6,810 nucleotides of DNA from an uncultured Lysobacter sp. (GTDB taxonomy: Bacteria > Pseudomonadota > Gammaproteobacteria > Xanthomonadales > Xanthomonadaceae): the NCBI GenBank assembly GCA_943913335.1, contig CALTXS010000052.1:1-6810 (forward strand). Reading direction: 5' to 3'. The notes under the pieces are model-generated. The model did no database searches. It had not been told where the DNA came from and saw nothing but the letters and a program-made list of their open reading frames with translations. A program made the position numbers and the translations under genes. Below are positions 1 through 6,810 of this stretch, piece by piece; the first letter of the stretch is position 1; each line of letters starts with the position of its first letter.

Positions 1-416
1 ATATCCAGCGATTCACGGATGGCGGTGCCGGCGCTGATCACATCATCAACGACCAGAACCTTGCGGCCCTGCAGCGGGGCGCCAACCAAGGTGCCGCCTT
101 CGCCATGGTCCTTGGCCTCTTTGCGGTTGTAGGCCAGCGGCAAATCACGCCCACGCGCTGCCAGCTCGACGGCAATGGCCGTCGCCAGCGGAATGCCCTT
201 ATAGGCCGGTCCGAAAATCAGATCAAAATCGAGGCCGGCGTGTTCGATGGCATCCACATAGCCAATGGCCAGCTCGCGCATCAGGCGACCGCTGTTAAAC
301 AGACCGGCATTGAAGAAATAGGGCGACTTGCGGCCGGATTTCAGTGTGAACTCACCGAATTTCAGCACTTGCGCGTCCAGAGCCAGGTTAAGAAAGCGGG
401 TCTTATGGTCGGTCAT
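1..416 (-). CDS. pyrE: Orotate phosphoribosyltransferase, C-terminus cut by window edge
   Basis: This enzyme joins orotate to PRPP to make OMP, the fifth step of de novo pyrimidine synthesis, in the cytoplasm. Reverse-strand translation gives 138 codons starting [13 protein letters not shown]. Visible family motifs are [11 protein letters not shown] (26-36, with the orotate-site FF pair), [11 protein letters not shown] (68-78, Lys73), the catalytic loop [13 protein letters not shown] (96-108, with Arg98, Lys99, Lys102 and His104) and the PRPP-binding stretch [14 protein letters not shown] (120-133). The family is usually about 213 residues, so about 75 C-terminal residues lie left of position 1. 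The start is well supported: the complement of 424-429 reads AGAGGA, 7 nt before the ATG. The gene is divergent from the exonuclease III gene, the arrangement seen for pyrE and crc in Pseudomonas. The visible part is intact, and I see no other plausible assignment. Confidence 0.97.
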   Translation of the reverse strand, partial: MTDHKTRFLNLALDAQVLKFGEFTLKSGRKSPYFFNAGLFNSGRLMRELAIGYVDAIEHAGLDFDLIFGPAYKGIPLATAIAVELAARGRDLPLAYNRKEAKDHGEGGTLVGAPLQGRKVLVVDDVISAGTAIRESLD

Positions 417-450
417 CGCAAGTTCCTCTAGCTCCAGTCGGCACTGTGCG

Positions 451-479
451 ATTATAGACGCTACCTCGTTTTTCATCGA
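451..479 (-). promoter_or_regulatory. Candidate sigma70 promoter for pyrE
   Basis: Read on the minus strand, 456-451 is an exact TATAAT. With a 17-bp spacer, the -35 position (479-474) reads TCGATG, only 3 of 6 matches to TTGACA. Transcription would begin near 445 and give a leader of about 28 nt. That is too short for the pyrE attenuator known from enteric bacteria. The -10 is seen directly; its use is inferred. Confidence 0.5.
453..458 (+). promoter_or_regulatory. Possible -10 box for the exonuclease III gene
   Basis: TATAGA on the plus strand is a 4-of-6 match to TATAAT and shares bases with the pyrE -10 on the other strand. There is no convincing -35 at a usual distance (430-435 is AGCTCC). 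It is the best candidate in the 67-bp spacer and would give a leader of about 20 nt, but the support is weak. Confidence 0.25.
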
Positions 480-483
480 CTGA

Positions 484-1305
484 ATGCGCATCATCAGCTT
501 TAACGCCAACGGTATCCGTTCGGCCGTCTCCAAAGGGTTTATGGATTGGTTTCTGTCACAGGATGCGGATGTACTCTGCATCCAGGAGACCAAGGCCCAG
601 AAAGATCAGCTCACCGATCCGGTATTTATTCCTGAGGACTATCACGTCCACTTTAAAGACGCGCAGAAAAAGGGCTACAGTGGTGTGGCCATTTACTCGC
701 GGCGTGAGCCCGACGAGGTGCGGACCGACATCGGCTGGGATCTGTTTGATGACGAGGGCCGCTATATCGAAGCGCGATTCGGCAACCTGAGCGTCGTTTC
801 GTTCTATATCCCCTCGGGCTCGTCAAAGGAAGAGCGGCAGGACTTTAAGTACGTGGTGATGGATCGACTGCAGCCCGTGCTCGACGAGTGGTGTGCCAGC
901 GGCCGCGACTACGTGCTGACCGGTGATTGGAACATCGTGCGCAGTGCGCTCGACATCACCAACTGGAAATCCAACCAGAAGACCTCGGGCGTACTGCCGC
1001 GCGAACGCGAGTGGATGAACCGACTGTTCGGCCACGACATCTCGCATCAGCCGCTGTCAGATCTCATCGACGGTTGCTGGGTCGACGCGTATCGCCATCT
1101 GCATCCGCAGGGCCAGGACTACACGTGGTGGTCCAACCGCGGGGCCGCCTTCGCCAAGAATGTCGGATGGCGCATCGACTACCAGTTGTGCACGCCCTCG
1201 TTGCGTGACACGATCACTGCATGTTCGGTTGCACGTGAGCCGCGCTTTTCCGATCACGCCCCATTGACCGTGGATTATGCCTATGACTTCAGCAGCAACT
1301 TCTGA
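484..1305 (+). CDS. xthA: Exodeoxyribonuclease III (ExoIII/AP endonuclease family, Crc-like locus)
   Basis: This is a cytoplasmic Mg-dependent enzyme of the exonuclease-endonuclease-phosphatase fold. It is predicted to cut at abasic sites and to degrade double-stranded DNA 3' to 5' in base-excision repair. The protein has 273 residues, close to the 268 of E. coli XthA. Active-site motifs are all present: Asn7 and Asn9 in [10 protein letters not shown], Glu35 in IQETKAQ, Tyr109 in SFYIPSG, Asp148 and Asn150 in TGDWNIV, Asp232 in GWRIDYQ, and Asp257-His258 in RFSDHAPL. The N-terminus [10 protein letters not shown] is typical of the family and fixes the start, although no clear Shine-Dalgarno sequence precedes it. 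It sits next to pyrE, as crc does in Pseudomonas, but Pseudomonas Crc has lost these catalytic residues. A true nuclease is therefore more likely than an RNA-binding Crc regulator. The last 29 bases overlap the annotated ampG start. Confidence 0.93.
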   Translation: MRIISFNANGIRSAVSKGFMDWFLSQDADVLCIQETKAQKDQLTDPVFIPEDYHVHFKDAQKKGYSGVAIYSRREPDEVRTDIGWDLFDDEGRYIEARFGNLSVVSFYIPSGSSKEERQDFKYVVMDRLQPVLDEWCASGRDYVLTGDWNIVRSALDITNWKSNQKTSGVLPREREWMNRLFGHDISHQPLSDLIDGCWVDAYRHLHPQGQDYTWWSNRGAAFAKNVGWRIDYQLCTPSLRDTITACSVAREPRFSDHAPLTVDYAYDFSSNF

Positions 1306-2614
1306 AACCACTGATGCCGTGAGCTACAAGGGCTGGCGTGGCATTCGCCGCGCCTTTGGCACGCCTTCGGCATTGACGATGTTGCTGCTGGGCTTCGGTA
1401 GTGGCCTGCCGTTCCTGCTGATCGCCTCGCAAACGCTGTCGGTGCGCCTGCGCGATGACGGTATCGACTTAAAGAGCATCGGTCTGATTTCACTGGCCTC
1501 GTTCTTTTATCTGCTCAAGTTTGTGTGGGCGCCATTGCTCGATCGCTATAGGTTCCCGCTGCTCGGTTTCCTGGGTCGTCGTCGGTCGTGGCTGCTGATT
1601 TCGCAGATCGTGATGCTGATCGGTCTGGCGGCGCTGGCCTTCGTGCAGCCTAAAGCGGATATTCCGCACTTGGTGATGTGGGTGCTGATTGCGTCGTTTG
1701 CCGGTGCGACCATGGATACCGTGGTCGACGCGTACCGCATTGAGATTGCGCCCGAGTCGGCGCAGGCTGCACTCGCAGCGACCTATACTTTGGGTTACCG
1801 CGTCGGTCTGATTCTGGCCGGTGCCGGTGCGCTGTATTTAGCTGAGCTCGAGGGCTGGCGCCAAGCCTATCTCGTCATGGCCGGTCTGATGCTGCTGCCG
1901 ATTGTCACCACCTTGCTGGCGCGTGAGCCGGTCGAGCCGCAGACCACGGTCCGTCGTGAGATCAACCTCGCGCAAGCCTTTATCGAGCCCATCGCCGGTT
2001 TCTTTAAGACCAACGGCGTGCTGGTAGCGATTGCCCTGCTGGTGTTTGTGGGCCTGTACAAATTCCCCGATCAGGTCATCGGTGTGATGGCCGGTCCGTT
2101 CTATCTGGATAGCGGTTTCACCAAAGCCGACATCGCCACGGTCTCTAAGCTGTTCGGTGTGTGGATCGGTATTGCCGGTGCGTTCCTGGGCGGCATCTGC
2201 GTAGCTGCTTTCGGGTCCCGCAAGATGCTGCTGGTTGCAGCCATCGGCGTGGCGCTGTCCAACATCGCCTTTATTCTGATGGCTCAGTATCCCGGTCAGA
2301 TCTGGTCGTTCTACACAGCAATCCTGGCCGACAATCTGTTCCAGGGCTTTGCCGGTGTAGTGTTCATTGCGTTCGCTTCGTCGCTAACCGACCGCAACTT
2401 TACCGCCACACAGTTTGCGCTGCTGGTGTCGTTGGCGAACCTGCCCGGCAAATTCGTCGGCGGTGCCTCGGGCTACATTGTCGAAGCCACTTCGTACAAG
2501 ACGTTCTTTATCGTCAGTGCGCTGACCGTGGTGCCGGCATTGCTGTTGTTGGCCTGGCTGTGGAATAAGATCCACGATCCTAACGGCCAGCCTGGGGTTA
2601 AAAAGAACCCCTGA
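1277..2614 (+). CDS. ampG: AmpG-type muropeptide permease (MFS)
   Basis: This inner-membrane transporter is predicted to import GlcNAc-anhydroMurNAc peptides released by wall turnover, the entry step of peptidoglycan recycling. In many Gram-negatives it also feeds the signal that induces AmpC beta-lactamase. The 445 residues show about 12 hydrophobic segments, roughly 31-52, 68-87, 103-122, 131-152, 166-188, 196-214, 246-268, 288-311, 317-336, 343-366, 378-400 and 408-429. AmpG-type signatures are LGFGSGLPF (38-46), FVWAPLLDRY (82-91), GRRRSW (100-105) and MDTVVDAYRIE (146-156). The N-terminus is uncertain: ATG at 1277, ATG at 1283 and GTG at 1319 are all in frame, and none has a good Shine-Dalgarno. 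The first overlaps the exonuclease gene by 29 bp, so coupled translation is likely. E. coli AmpG is 491 residues; this shorter form ends soon after segment 12. The exact substrate is inferred from the family. Confidence 0.88.
   Translation: MPMTSAATSETTDAVSYKGWRGIRRAFGTPSALTMLLLGFGSGLPFLLIASQTLSVRLRDDGIDLKSIGLISLASFFYLLKFVWAPLLDRYRFPLLGFLGRRRSWLLISQIVMLIGLAALAFVQPKADIPHLVMWVLIASFAGATMDTVVDAYRIEIAPESAQAALAATYTLGYRVGLILAGAGALYLAELEGWRQAYLVMAGLMLLPIVTTLLAREPVEPQTTVRREINLAQAFIEPIAGFFKTNGVLVAIALLVFVGLYKFPDQVIGVMAGPFYLDSGFTKADIATVSKLFGVWIGIAGAFLGGICVAAFGSRKMLLVAAIGVALSNIAFILMAQYPGQIWSFYTAILADNLFQGFAGVVFIAFASSLTDRNFTATQFALLVSLANLPGKFVGGASGYIVEATSYKTFFIVSALTVVPALLLLAWLWNKIHDPNGQPGVKKNP
2594..2611. 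terminator. Small hairpin at the ampG/anmK convergence
   Basis: GGGGTT (2594-2599) and AACCCC (2606-2611) form a perfect 6-bp stem around a 6-nt A-rich loop, inside the last ampG codons and just before its TGA. It can form in transcripts from either strand. No U-run follows on either strand, so it is at best a weak or factor-assisted terminator between the converging genes. Confidence 0.3.
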
Positions 2615-2632
2615 GCCGACGCGATCGGTCAA

Positions 2633-3742
2633 TTAGGGCTGATGGATGCTGCCAAGAATTCGCGGGCCGGTTGCACCGGTGACTGCCTGGAGATTGCCGG
2701 GTTGCCCTAGCAAGGTCCGCATGGCCAACCATGCAAAGGCCATTGCTTCCATGGCATCCGAGTCAATACCGAGCTCAGATGTGGTTTGCACTGAAACGCC
2801 CGGCAAGGCATCACGCAGTGCCTGCATCAGCACTGAGTTTCTCGTGCCGCCGCCACAGACCAACACGCGTTGCGTTGTCGGCTGATGCGCCTTGAGTGCA
2901 TCAGCGACCGTGATAACGGTTAGTGCCAACAGCGTGGCCTGCACATCAGCCGGGTTCTCGTGACCACGCAGCTGCGCACTGACCCAATTCAGATGGAACT
3001 GCTCGCGCCCCGTGCTCTTCGGTGGCGGCAGGGCAAACCATGCATCGCTCAACCAACGCTGCAGCAAATCCGCATCCACAGTGCCGCTGGCAGCGAACGC
3101 GCCGCAATCGTCATACGCATTGCCCGTGTGCAACTGACACCACGCATCCATCAAAGCATTGGCAGGACCGGTATCAAAACCGCGAACTTCACCATCACGT
3201 GGCAACAGCGTGAGATTGCCGATACCACCCAGATTGAGAATGGCGCGGTCTTCGGTTGCATCACCCAGCAACGCCGCGTGGAAGGCCGGAACCAGCGGCG
3301 CACCTTGACCGCCCGCAGCAACATCGCGACGTCTGAAATCCGCAACCGTCGTAATGCCTGTGCGTTCGGCAATCACGTTGGGGTCGCCGATTTGCAGCGT
3401 AAACGGATACATGCCGTCAAACGCAGCACCACTGGGACGATGGCGAATCGTCTGTCCATGCGAGCCGATCGCACGCACTGCAGAGCTGTCGACATTGGCC
3501 TGGCGTAGCAGCGCCTGTGCCGCAGCGGCAAACGCTTCGGCCACCTGCACATCCAGTGTGCCGTACTCATCAAGTGACTGCAGTTCGCCACCTTGGCCCA
3601 GCGCAATCAGTCGCTCGCGCAAGTCCGCATCCCACGGATGCGTCAGCGAATGGACAAGACGGCATTGGCCATCGGCAAAATCAACCAGCGCTGCGTCAAT
3701 CCCATCGGCGCTGGTGCCGGACATCAGACCAATAAATTGCAT
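2633..3742 (-). CDS. anmK: Anhydro-N-acetylmuramic acid kinase
   Basis: AnmK is a cytoplasmic enzyme that opens the 1,6-anhydro ring of anhydro-MurNAc and phosphorylates it with ATP to MurNAc-6-phosphate. This sends imported wall sugar back to amino-sugar metabolism. The protein has 369 residues, the same as E. coli AnmK. It carries the ASKHA-type ATP-binding start [18 protein letters not shown] (5-22), [12 protein letters not shown] (92-103), [20 protein letters not shown] (133-152), [12 protein letters not shown] (169-180), [14 protein letters not shown] (188-201, where Asp190 is the probable catalytic base by analogy with the Pseudomonas enzyme), PKSTGREQF (241-249) and [14 protein letters not shown] (293-306). 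Its ATG overlaps the stop of the upstream M23 gene by one base (TAATG), so the two are probably co-transcribed and translationally coupled. It converges on ampG, the transporter that supplies its pathway. No defects are seen. Confidence 0.97.
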   Translation of the reverse strand: MQFIGLMSGTSADGIDAALVDFADGQCRLVHSLTHPWDADLRERLIALGQGGELQSLDEYGTLDVQVAEAFAAAAQALLRQANVDSSAVRAIGSHGQTIRHRPSGAAFDGMYPFTLQIGDPNVIAERTGITTVADFRRRDVAAGGQGAPLVPAFHAALLGDATEDRAILNLGGIGNLTLLPRDGEVRGFDTGPANALMDAWCQLHTGNAYDDCGAFAASGTVDADLLQRWLSDAWFALPPPKSTGREQFHLNWVSAQLRGHENPADVQATLLALTVITVADALKAHQPTTQRVLVCGGGTRNSVLMQALRDALPGVSVQTTSELGIDSDAMEAMAFAWLAMRTLLGQPGNLQAVTGATGPRILGSIHQP

Positions 3743-5220
3743 TAGCGCGAAGCGACCTTGATCGTTGGTGCCTTGCTGGCCACGGTGGGCTTGCGGCCGG
3801 CTTTGGTGTCCTGCAGCTGCTGCTGCAATTGTCGTGCGGCCGGTGACTTGTCCACGTAAATGACGTCCTCGACACTGCGGATCTTCTGCAGCGAGCCGGC
3901 CGCATAGGCCAGGAACGATTGCAGTTGTGCACCTTGCAAGGGCGCCGGTGCGTTCTTCGTCACGGTTAAAGGATTACGGTGCACACCGTTGACCCGGAAC
4001 TCATAGTGCAGATGCGGGCCGGTGCTCAAACCCGTAGATCCGACATAGCCGATCACCGTACCTTGTTCCACGCGCTGCCCCGGTCGGATGCGCGCAATAC
4101 GCGACATGTGTCCGTACAGGGTAGTAATACCGCGACCATGGTCCAGCACGACGGCATTGCCGTAGCCGCCGTTGCGTCCGGCTGACACAACACGCGCATC
4201 ACCGGCGGCCATGATTGGGGTGCCTGTGCCTGCAGCGTAGTCGAGACCTTTGTGCATGCGCATGACGCCCAGTACCGGATGTCGACGACCGCCAAAGCGT
4301 GAGCTCAAACGCGCATAAGGAATTGGGGTACGGATAAATTCTTTCTTCAGCGGACGTCCGTCGGCTGTGAAATATTCGGCCTTACCGTTCTGCTCAAAAC
4401 GATAACCGCTGTGCAGTGTATTGCCGGTGGTGAGTGTCGCGGCCAGTACCGGCGAGGTGTCGACCAACTCGCCATTGCGGAACGTGCGCTCAACTACGGC
4501 GCTGAACCGATCGGTCGATGCCACATCCTGATCGATATCCACGTCGTATTTAAAGATTTCATCGGTGAGCGTGCGGATCTGCTCATCGTTGAGTCCCTGT
4601 TCGTGTGCGGAATCGATCAGCGAATCGCCTACCTGACCGCTCAATACCACCAGGCGGCGATCGACATCGGCGGCGATGGTGTCGCGCTTTAATGTCTTGC
4701 CGGCAAACGCATAGGCCAAGGTGGAACCGTCGGCCTGCGGGAACGTGACGCCACGCAGCGTGCCTTTTGCGAACTCAAATGCAGCCGAGTCGCCGGTGCG
4801 CAGAGCATTCAAGCGATCGCGCACTTCAGCAAAACGGCGTAAGGCACGCGCATCGCTACGCGAGAGTTGCAGCTGTTCCAGCAACTGATCCACCGACTGG
4901 CCTTTTTCGCGGCGAATCACGACCTTGCCATCGGCATGGACACTTTGATTGGCGCTCAACTTGGGCAGCGGCAACGCAAACGATGCGTATTGCGCCTGAC
5001 CGATCGCTTTGTCGCCCGGCATCTGATCCAAGCCCGGCACGATGGCGAGTACTAGGGCGGCCATAGTGGCAAACACGCTGGTATGAGCCCAGTCACGACG
5101 CGTCCAGCGACCTTGGAATCCGTTGCGCAAATGCTGCGCGACGACGTGCTTATGCAAGGTGTCAAAGCGCTTGCGGCGTAGTTGTTCCTGCTGCTCGCGA
5201 CTGAGGCCCGATGCGGTCAT
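3742..5220 (-). CDS. Membrane-anchored M23 family murein endopeptidase (MepM/OapA-like)
   Basis: This is a predicted periplasmic zinc peptidase that cuts peptide cross-links in peptidoglycan, for wall growth or turnover. The 492 residues comprise a basic cytoplasmic tail (1-46), one membrane segment (about 47-63) without an obvious cleavage site, an OapA/LysM-like region (about 98-140), a central Csd3-N2-like domain (about 190-300), the M23 LytM domain (about 318-418) and an Ala/Lys/Gln-rich tail. M23 residues are complete: His323 and Asp327 in HKGLD, His371 in LYGHM, and His403 and His405 in GPHLHYEF. By LytM analogy, His323, Asp327 and His405 bind zinc, while His371 and His403 are catalytic. 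The start is supported by AGGA (complement of 5228-5231), 7 nt from the ATG. It overlaps anmK by one base. The domain order resembles E. coli MepM (440 residues). The exact bond cut cannot be told, and no gene symbol is assigned. Confidence 0.93.
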   Translation of the reverse strand: MTASGLSREQQEQLRRKRFDTLHKHVVAQHLRNGFQGRWTRRDWAHTSVFATMAALVLAIVPGLDQMPGDKAIGQAQYASFALPLPKLSANQSVHADGKVVIRREKGQSVDQLLEQLQLSRSDARALRRFAEVRDRLNALRTGDSAAFEFAKGTLRGVTFPQADGSTLAYAFAGKTLKRDTIAADVDRRLVVLSGQVGDSLIDSAHEQGLNDEQIRTLTDEIFKYDVDIDQDVASTDRFSAVVERTFRNGELVDTSPVLAATLTTGNTLHSGYRFEQNGKAEYFTADGRPLKKEFIRTPIPYARLSSRFGGRRHPVLGVMRMHKGLDYAAGTGTPIMAAGDARVVSAGRNGGYGNAVVLDHGRGITTLYGHMSRIARIRPGQRVEQGTVIGYVGSTGLSTGPHLHYEFRVNGVHRNPLTVTKNAPAPLQGAQLQSFLAYAAGSLQKIRSVEDVIYVDKSPAARQLQQQLQDTKAGRKPTVASKAPTIKVASR

Positions 5221-5268
5221 GCGTGAATCCTGCGGTAAAAAAGGGGTTTTCGCGTACGAATTCCTCTA

Positions 5269-5297
5269 ACATTAATGATCTGCGCCCTTCGCGTCAA
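5269..5297 (-). promoter_or_regulatory. Candidate promoter for the M23 peptidase-anmK unit
   Basis: On the minus strand, 5297-5292 reads TTGACG, a 5-of-6 match to the -35 consensus. After a 17-bp spacer, 5274-5269 reads TAATGT, only 3 of 6 for the -10. Transcription would start near 5262 and leave a leader of about 40 nt before the peptidase ATG. The -35 is good and the -10 is poor. Confidence 0.35.
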
Positions 5298-5340
5298 ATG
5301 AACGGAGTGCAAATCTTCCTTATTTATCAAATACTTAACA

Positions 5341-6585
5341 ATGCAACAGCTCAACGGAACGCCCCTTACCGACGATCAGGTCAATGACGCGCTGGCACTT
5401 ATCGGCCGCGGTGCCGAGGAGATCCTGAAACACGAGGAGTTGGCCGCCAAGCTCAAGCTCGGTCGGCCGCTGCGGATTAAGGCCGGTTTCGATCCGACCG
5501 CTCCGGATCTGCACTTGGGCCACACCGTGCTGCTTAACAAGTTGCGCCAGTTCCAGGAGCTGGGGCATCAGGTGATCTTTCTGATCGGTGACTTCACCGG
5601 TCGCATCGGCGATCCCACCGGCAAGAACGTGACGCGCAAGCCACTGTCCGAAGATGACGTGATGCGCAACGCCGAGACTTATAAACAGCAGGTTTTTAAG
5701 GTATTGGATAAAGATCGCACCGAAGTGCGCTTCAATTCCGAGTGGTTTGGCGACAAATCTGCGGCCGACATGATTCAGCTCGCATCGCGATTGACCGTTG
5801 CCCGCATGCTCGAACGCGATGATTTCTCCAAGCGTTACGCATCCAATCAGCCCATCGCGATTCACGAGTTTCTGTATCCGCTGGTACAGGGCTACGACTC
5901 GGTTGCGCTTGAGGCCGACGTCGAACTCGGCGGCACCGATCAGCGCTTCAACCTGTTAATGGGCCGCAATCTGCAGGAGGCCGAGGGCAAGTCGCCGCAG
6001 GTCGTCCTCATGATGCCCTTAATGGAAGGCATCGATGGCGTGCAGAAAATGTCGAAATCCCTGGGCAATTACATCGGTATTGATGACCCCGCCATCGACA
6101 TCGTCACCAAGACCATGAAGATCAGCGACGATCTCATGTTCAAGTGGATTGATCTGCTGAGCTTTAACATCTCTATAGACCAGGCCGCCGACGCCAAGGC
6201 ACAAATCGCCGCCGGCACGCTCAATCCGCGCGATTTCAAGTTGCGTTTTGCACACGAGCTGGCCGAGCGCTTCCATGGTACTGAGGCTGCAGATGCTGCT
6301 GTGCAAGGCTGGAACGCTGCCGTACGCGGTGAGGGCGACCTGAATCAGCTGCCGCTGCAAACCGTCCAAATCCCTGCCGAAGGCATCCGTTTGCCCGCAT
6401 TGTTAACGGCTGCCGGCCTGTCTGCCTCTAACGGCGAGGCCAATCGCAAGCTGAAGGAAGGCGCCGTCCGCGTCGATGGCGTGGTGCAAAGCGATAGCCA
6501 GCGTCAGTTTGAGCCCGGTTTCGAAGGTCTGCTGGCCATCGGTAAACGAAATTTTGCCCGCGTTTCGCTGGTGGCAGAGGGCTAA
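5341..6585 (+). CDS. tyrS: Tyrosyl-tRNA synthetase
   Basis: This is a class I aminoacyl-tRNA synthetase that activates tyrosine with ATP and loads it on tRNA-Tyr in the cytoplasm. The 414 residues include [14 protein letters not shown] (48-61, HIGH motif as HLGH), [16 protein letters not shown] (80-95), QGYDSVAL (183-190), [14 protein letters not shown] (195-208), KMSKS (236-240) and a C-terminal S4 RNA-binding domain (about 350-412). Its length and the intact KMSKS place it with the TyrZ-like branch found in Pseudomonas and xanthomonads rather than with E. coli TyrS, which has KFGKT. ATG 5341 is the first start codon after the in-frame stop at 5299-5301, and the N-terminus fits the family. 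There is no Shine-Dalgarno in the A/T-rich 14 nt before it. It diverges from the M23 gene and lies just upstream of the rRNA-type promoters. I see no T-box or tyrosine-responsive leader. Confidence 0.97.
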   Translation: MQQLNGTPLTDDQVNDALALIGRGAEEILKHEELAAKLKLGRPLRIKAGFDPTAPDLHLGHTVLLNKLRQFQELGHQVIFLIGDFTGRIGDPTGKNVTRKPLSEDDVMRNAETYKQQVFKVLDKDRTEVRFNSEWFGDKSAADMIQLASRLTVARMLERDDFSKRYASNQPIAIHEFLYPLVQGYDSVALEADVELGGTDQRFNLLMGRNLQEAEGKSPQVVLMMPLMEGIDGVQKMSKSLGNYIGIDDPAIDIVTKTMKISDDLMFKWIDLLSFNISIDQAADAKAQIAAGTLNPRDFKLRFAHELAERFHGTEAADAAVQGWNAAVRGEGDLNQLPLQTVQIPAEGIRLPALLTAAGLSASNGEANRKLKEGAVRVDGVVQSDSQRQFEPGFEGLLAIGKRNFARVSLVAEG

Positions 6586-6626
6586 ATCTTCCTATTTTTA
6601 TAGGCTCTCGAGCACTTTTAGGGGTA

Positions 6627-6644
6627 GTCGGCCATGACGCCGAC
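6627..6644 (+). terminator. GC-rich hairpin after tyrS, possible terminator
   Basis: GTCGGC (6627-6632) and GCCGAC (6639-6644) make a perfect 6-bp stem around a 6-nt loop, 42 bp past the tyrS stop. No T-run follows, so intrinsic termination is doubtful. A weaker A/T-rich hairpin, CCTAT/ATAGG with a TTTT loop (6591-6604), lies right after the stop. One of them may slow or protect the tyrS transcript end. Confidence 0.3.
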
Positions 6645-6667
6645 CAAACGGCATCTTCACCCGATGC

Positions 6668-6696
6668 TTGCAAACCTGAAAAAGGCTCGATATACT
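6668..6696 (+). promoter_or_regulatory. Upstream promoter (P1-like) of the probable rRNA operon
   Basis: TTGCAA (6668-6673, 4 of 6) and TATACT (6691-6696, 5 of 6) are separated by exactly 17 bp. A GC-rich stretch, GGCCGACCC, follows the -10, like the discriminator of growth-rate-controlled stable-RNA promoters. The start would be near 6703. It lies about 105 bp before a second, stronger promoter, a spacing similar to the P1/P2 pair of E. coli rrn operons. Confidence 0.5.
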
Positions 6697-6746
6697 GGCC
6701 GACCCACCTGCTGAGATGCAGACGGGGACCGGCAACAAGCACCAGC

Positions 6747-6770
6747 TTTTGAAAAATTTTTCGAAAAAAG
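6747..6770 (+). promoter_or_regulatory. A/T-rich UP-like element of the downstream promoter
   Basis: A run of phased A and T tracts (A5 at 6752-6756, T5 at 6757-6761, A6 at 6764-6769) sits directly upstream of the -35. Counted from a start near 6808 it covers about -61 to -38, the classic place where the alpha subunit C-terminal domain of RNA polymerase binds. It includes the perfect palindrome GAAAAATTTTTC (6751-6762). Its composition contrasts sharply with the GC-rich surroundings. Confidence 0.6.
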
Positions 6771-6773
6771 GTG

Positions 6774-6801
6774 TTGACACTCGCCAAAAGCGGTGTATAG
6801 T
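6774..6801 (+). promoter_or_regulatory. Strong promoter (P2-like) facing the right edge, probably for an rRNA operon
   Basis: TTGACA (6774-6779) is an exact -35. After a 16-bp spacer, TATAGT (6796-6801) matches 5 of 6 of the -10. The start would be near 6808 and the window ends there, so the product is not seen. An exact -35, a 16-bp spacer, an adjacent UP-like element, a GC-rich discriminator and the position after tyrS all point to a 16S rRNA operon, as in Pseudomonas and xanthomonads. A tRNA operon is the main alternative. Confidence 0.75.
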
Positions 6802-6810
6802 AGTCGGCTC

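Noticed and set aside
105..431. A 108-codon plus-strand open frame at the left edge
   Set aside because: It is antisense to pyrE, whose catalytic motifs are clear on the minus strand in the same bases.
417..450. UTP-sensing attenuator in front of pyrE
   Set aside because: The predicted leader is about 28 nt, with no leader peptide frame and no hairpin plus U-run.
2960..3508. A 182-codon plus-strand open frame opposite anmK
   Set aside because: It is antisense to conserved AnmK motifs and has an Arg/Thr/Gln-rich composition with no domain-like pattern. It is a shadow of the real gene.
5221..5340. T-box or other amino-acid-sensing leader before tyrS
   Set aside because: The spacer is only 120 bp and holds no T-box core, specifier stem or terminator/antiterminator pair. 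T-boxes are also mostly a Gram-positive device.
5335..5865. A 176-codon open frame on the minus strand opposite the start of tyrS
   Set aside because: It lies wholly antisense to strongly conserved TyrRS motifs, begins without a ribosome site and matches no family I know. It is a by-product of the codon bias of tyrS.
6428..6787. A 119-codon minus-strand open frame spanning the tyrS end and the promoter region
   Set aside because: It runs through the S4 domain of tyrS and both strong promoters, is rich in Arg and Pro, and has no recognisable domain or ribosome site.
1..6810. A new defence system, mobile element, CRISPR array or transferred island
   Set aside because: All six genes are familiar housekeeping or wall-recycling genes, codon use looks even, and no long direct or inverted repeats, integrase, transposase or attachment site were seen.

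Overview
This is an ordinary, gene-dense core-genome segment from a gammaproteobacterium, most likely of the Xanthomonadales/Nevskiales side. That placement is inference. It rests on the moderately high GC content by eye, on an exonuclease III-like gene back to back with pyrE (the place where Pseudomonas carries crc), and on the order anmK, M23 peptidase, tyrS, then a strong rRNA-type promoter region. I know similar orders from pseudomonads and xanthomonads. No mobile element, CRISPR array, tRNA or foreign-looking island is visible.

Layout. At 1-416 (minus) lies the first two thirds of pyrE, cut by the window edge. A short divergent spacer (417-483) with an exact TATAAT for pyrE separates it from a catalytically intact exonuclease III gene (484-1305, plus). 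The end of that gene overlaps the start of an ampG-type muropeptide permease gene (1277-2614, plus). ampG converges on anmK (2633-3742, minus) with only 18 bp between stops. anmK is the downstream member of a two-gene unit with a membrane-anchored M23 peptidase (3742-5220, minus); the two overlap by one base as TAATG. A 120-bp divergent spacer leads to tyrS (5341-6585, plus). The last 225 bp (6586-6810) hold no gene. They carry two tandem sigma70-type promoters about 105 bp apart, the second with an A/T-rich UP-like element, pointing out of the window, very probably at a 16S-23S-5S rRNA operon.

How the genes work together. Three of the six genes deal with peptidoglycan turnover. The M23 peptidase is predicted to cut peptide cross-links in the periplasm. 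AmpG imports anhydromuropeptides into the cytoplasm. AnmK phosphorylates the anhydro-MurNAc released there and returns it to MurNAc-6-P. The other genes are housekeeping: pyrimidine synthesis (pyrE), base-excision repair (exonuclease III) and tRNA-Tyr charging (tyrS).

I looked for a new system and do not see one. The points most worth a second look are the tandem promoters at the right edge, the unmutated exonuclease III at the crc position, the clustering of murein-recycling genes, and the lack of a Shine-Dalgarno sequence before tyrS.
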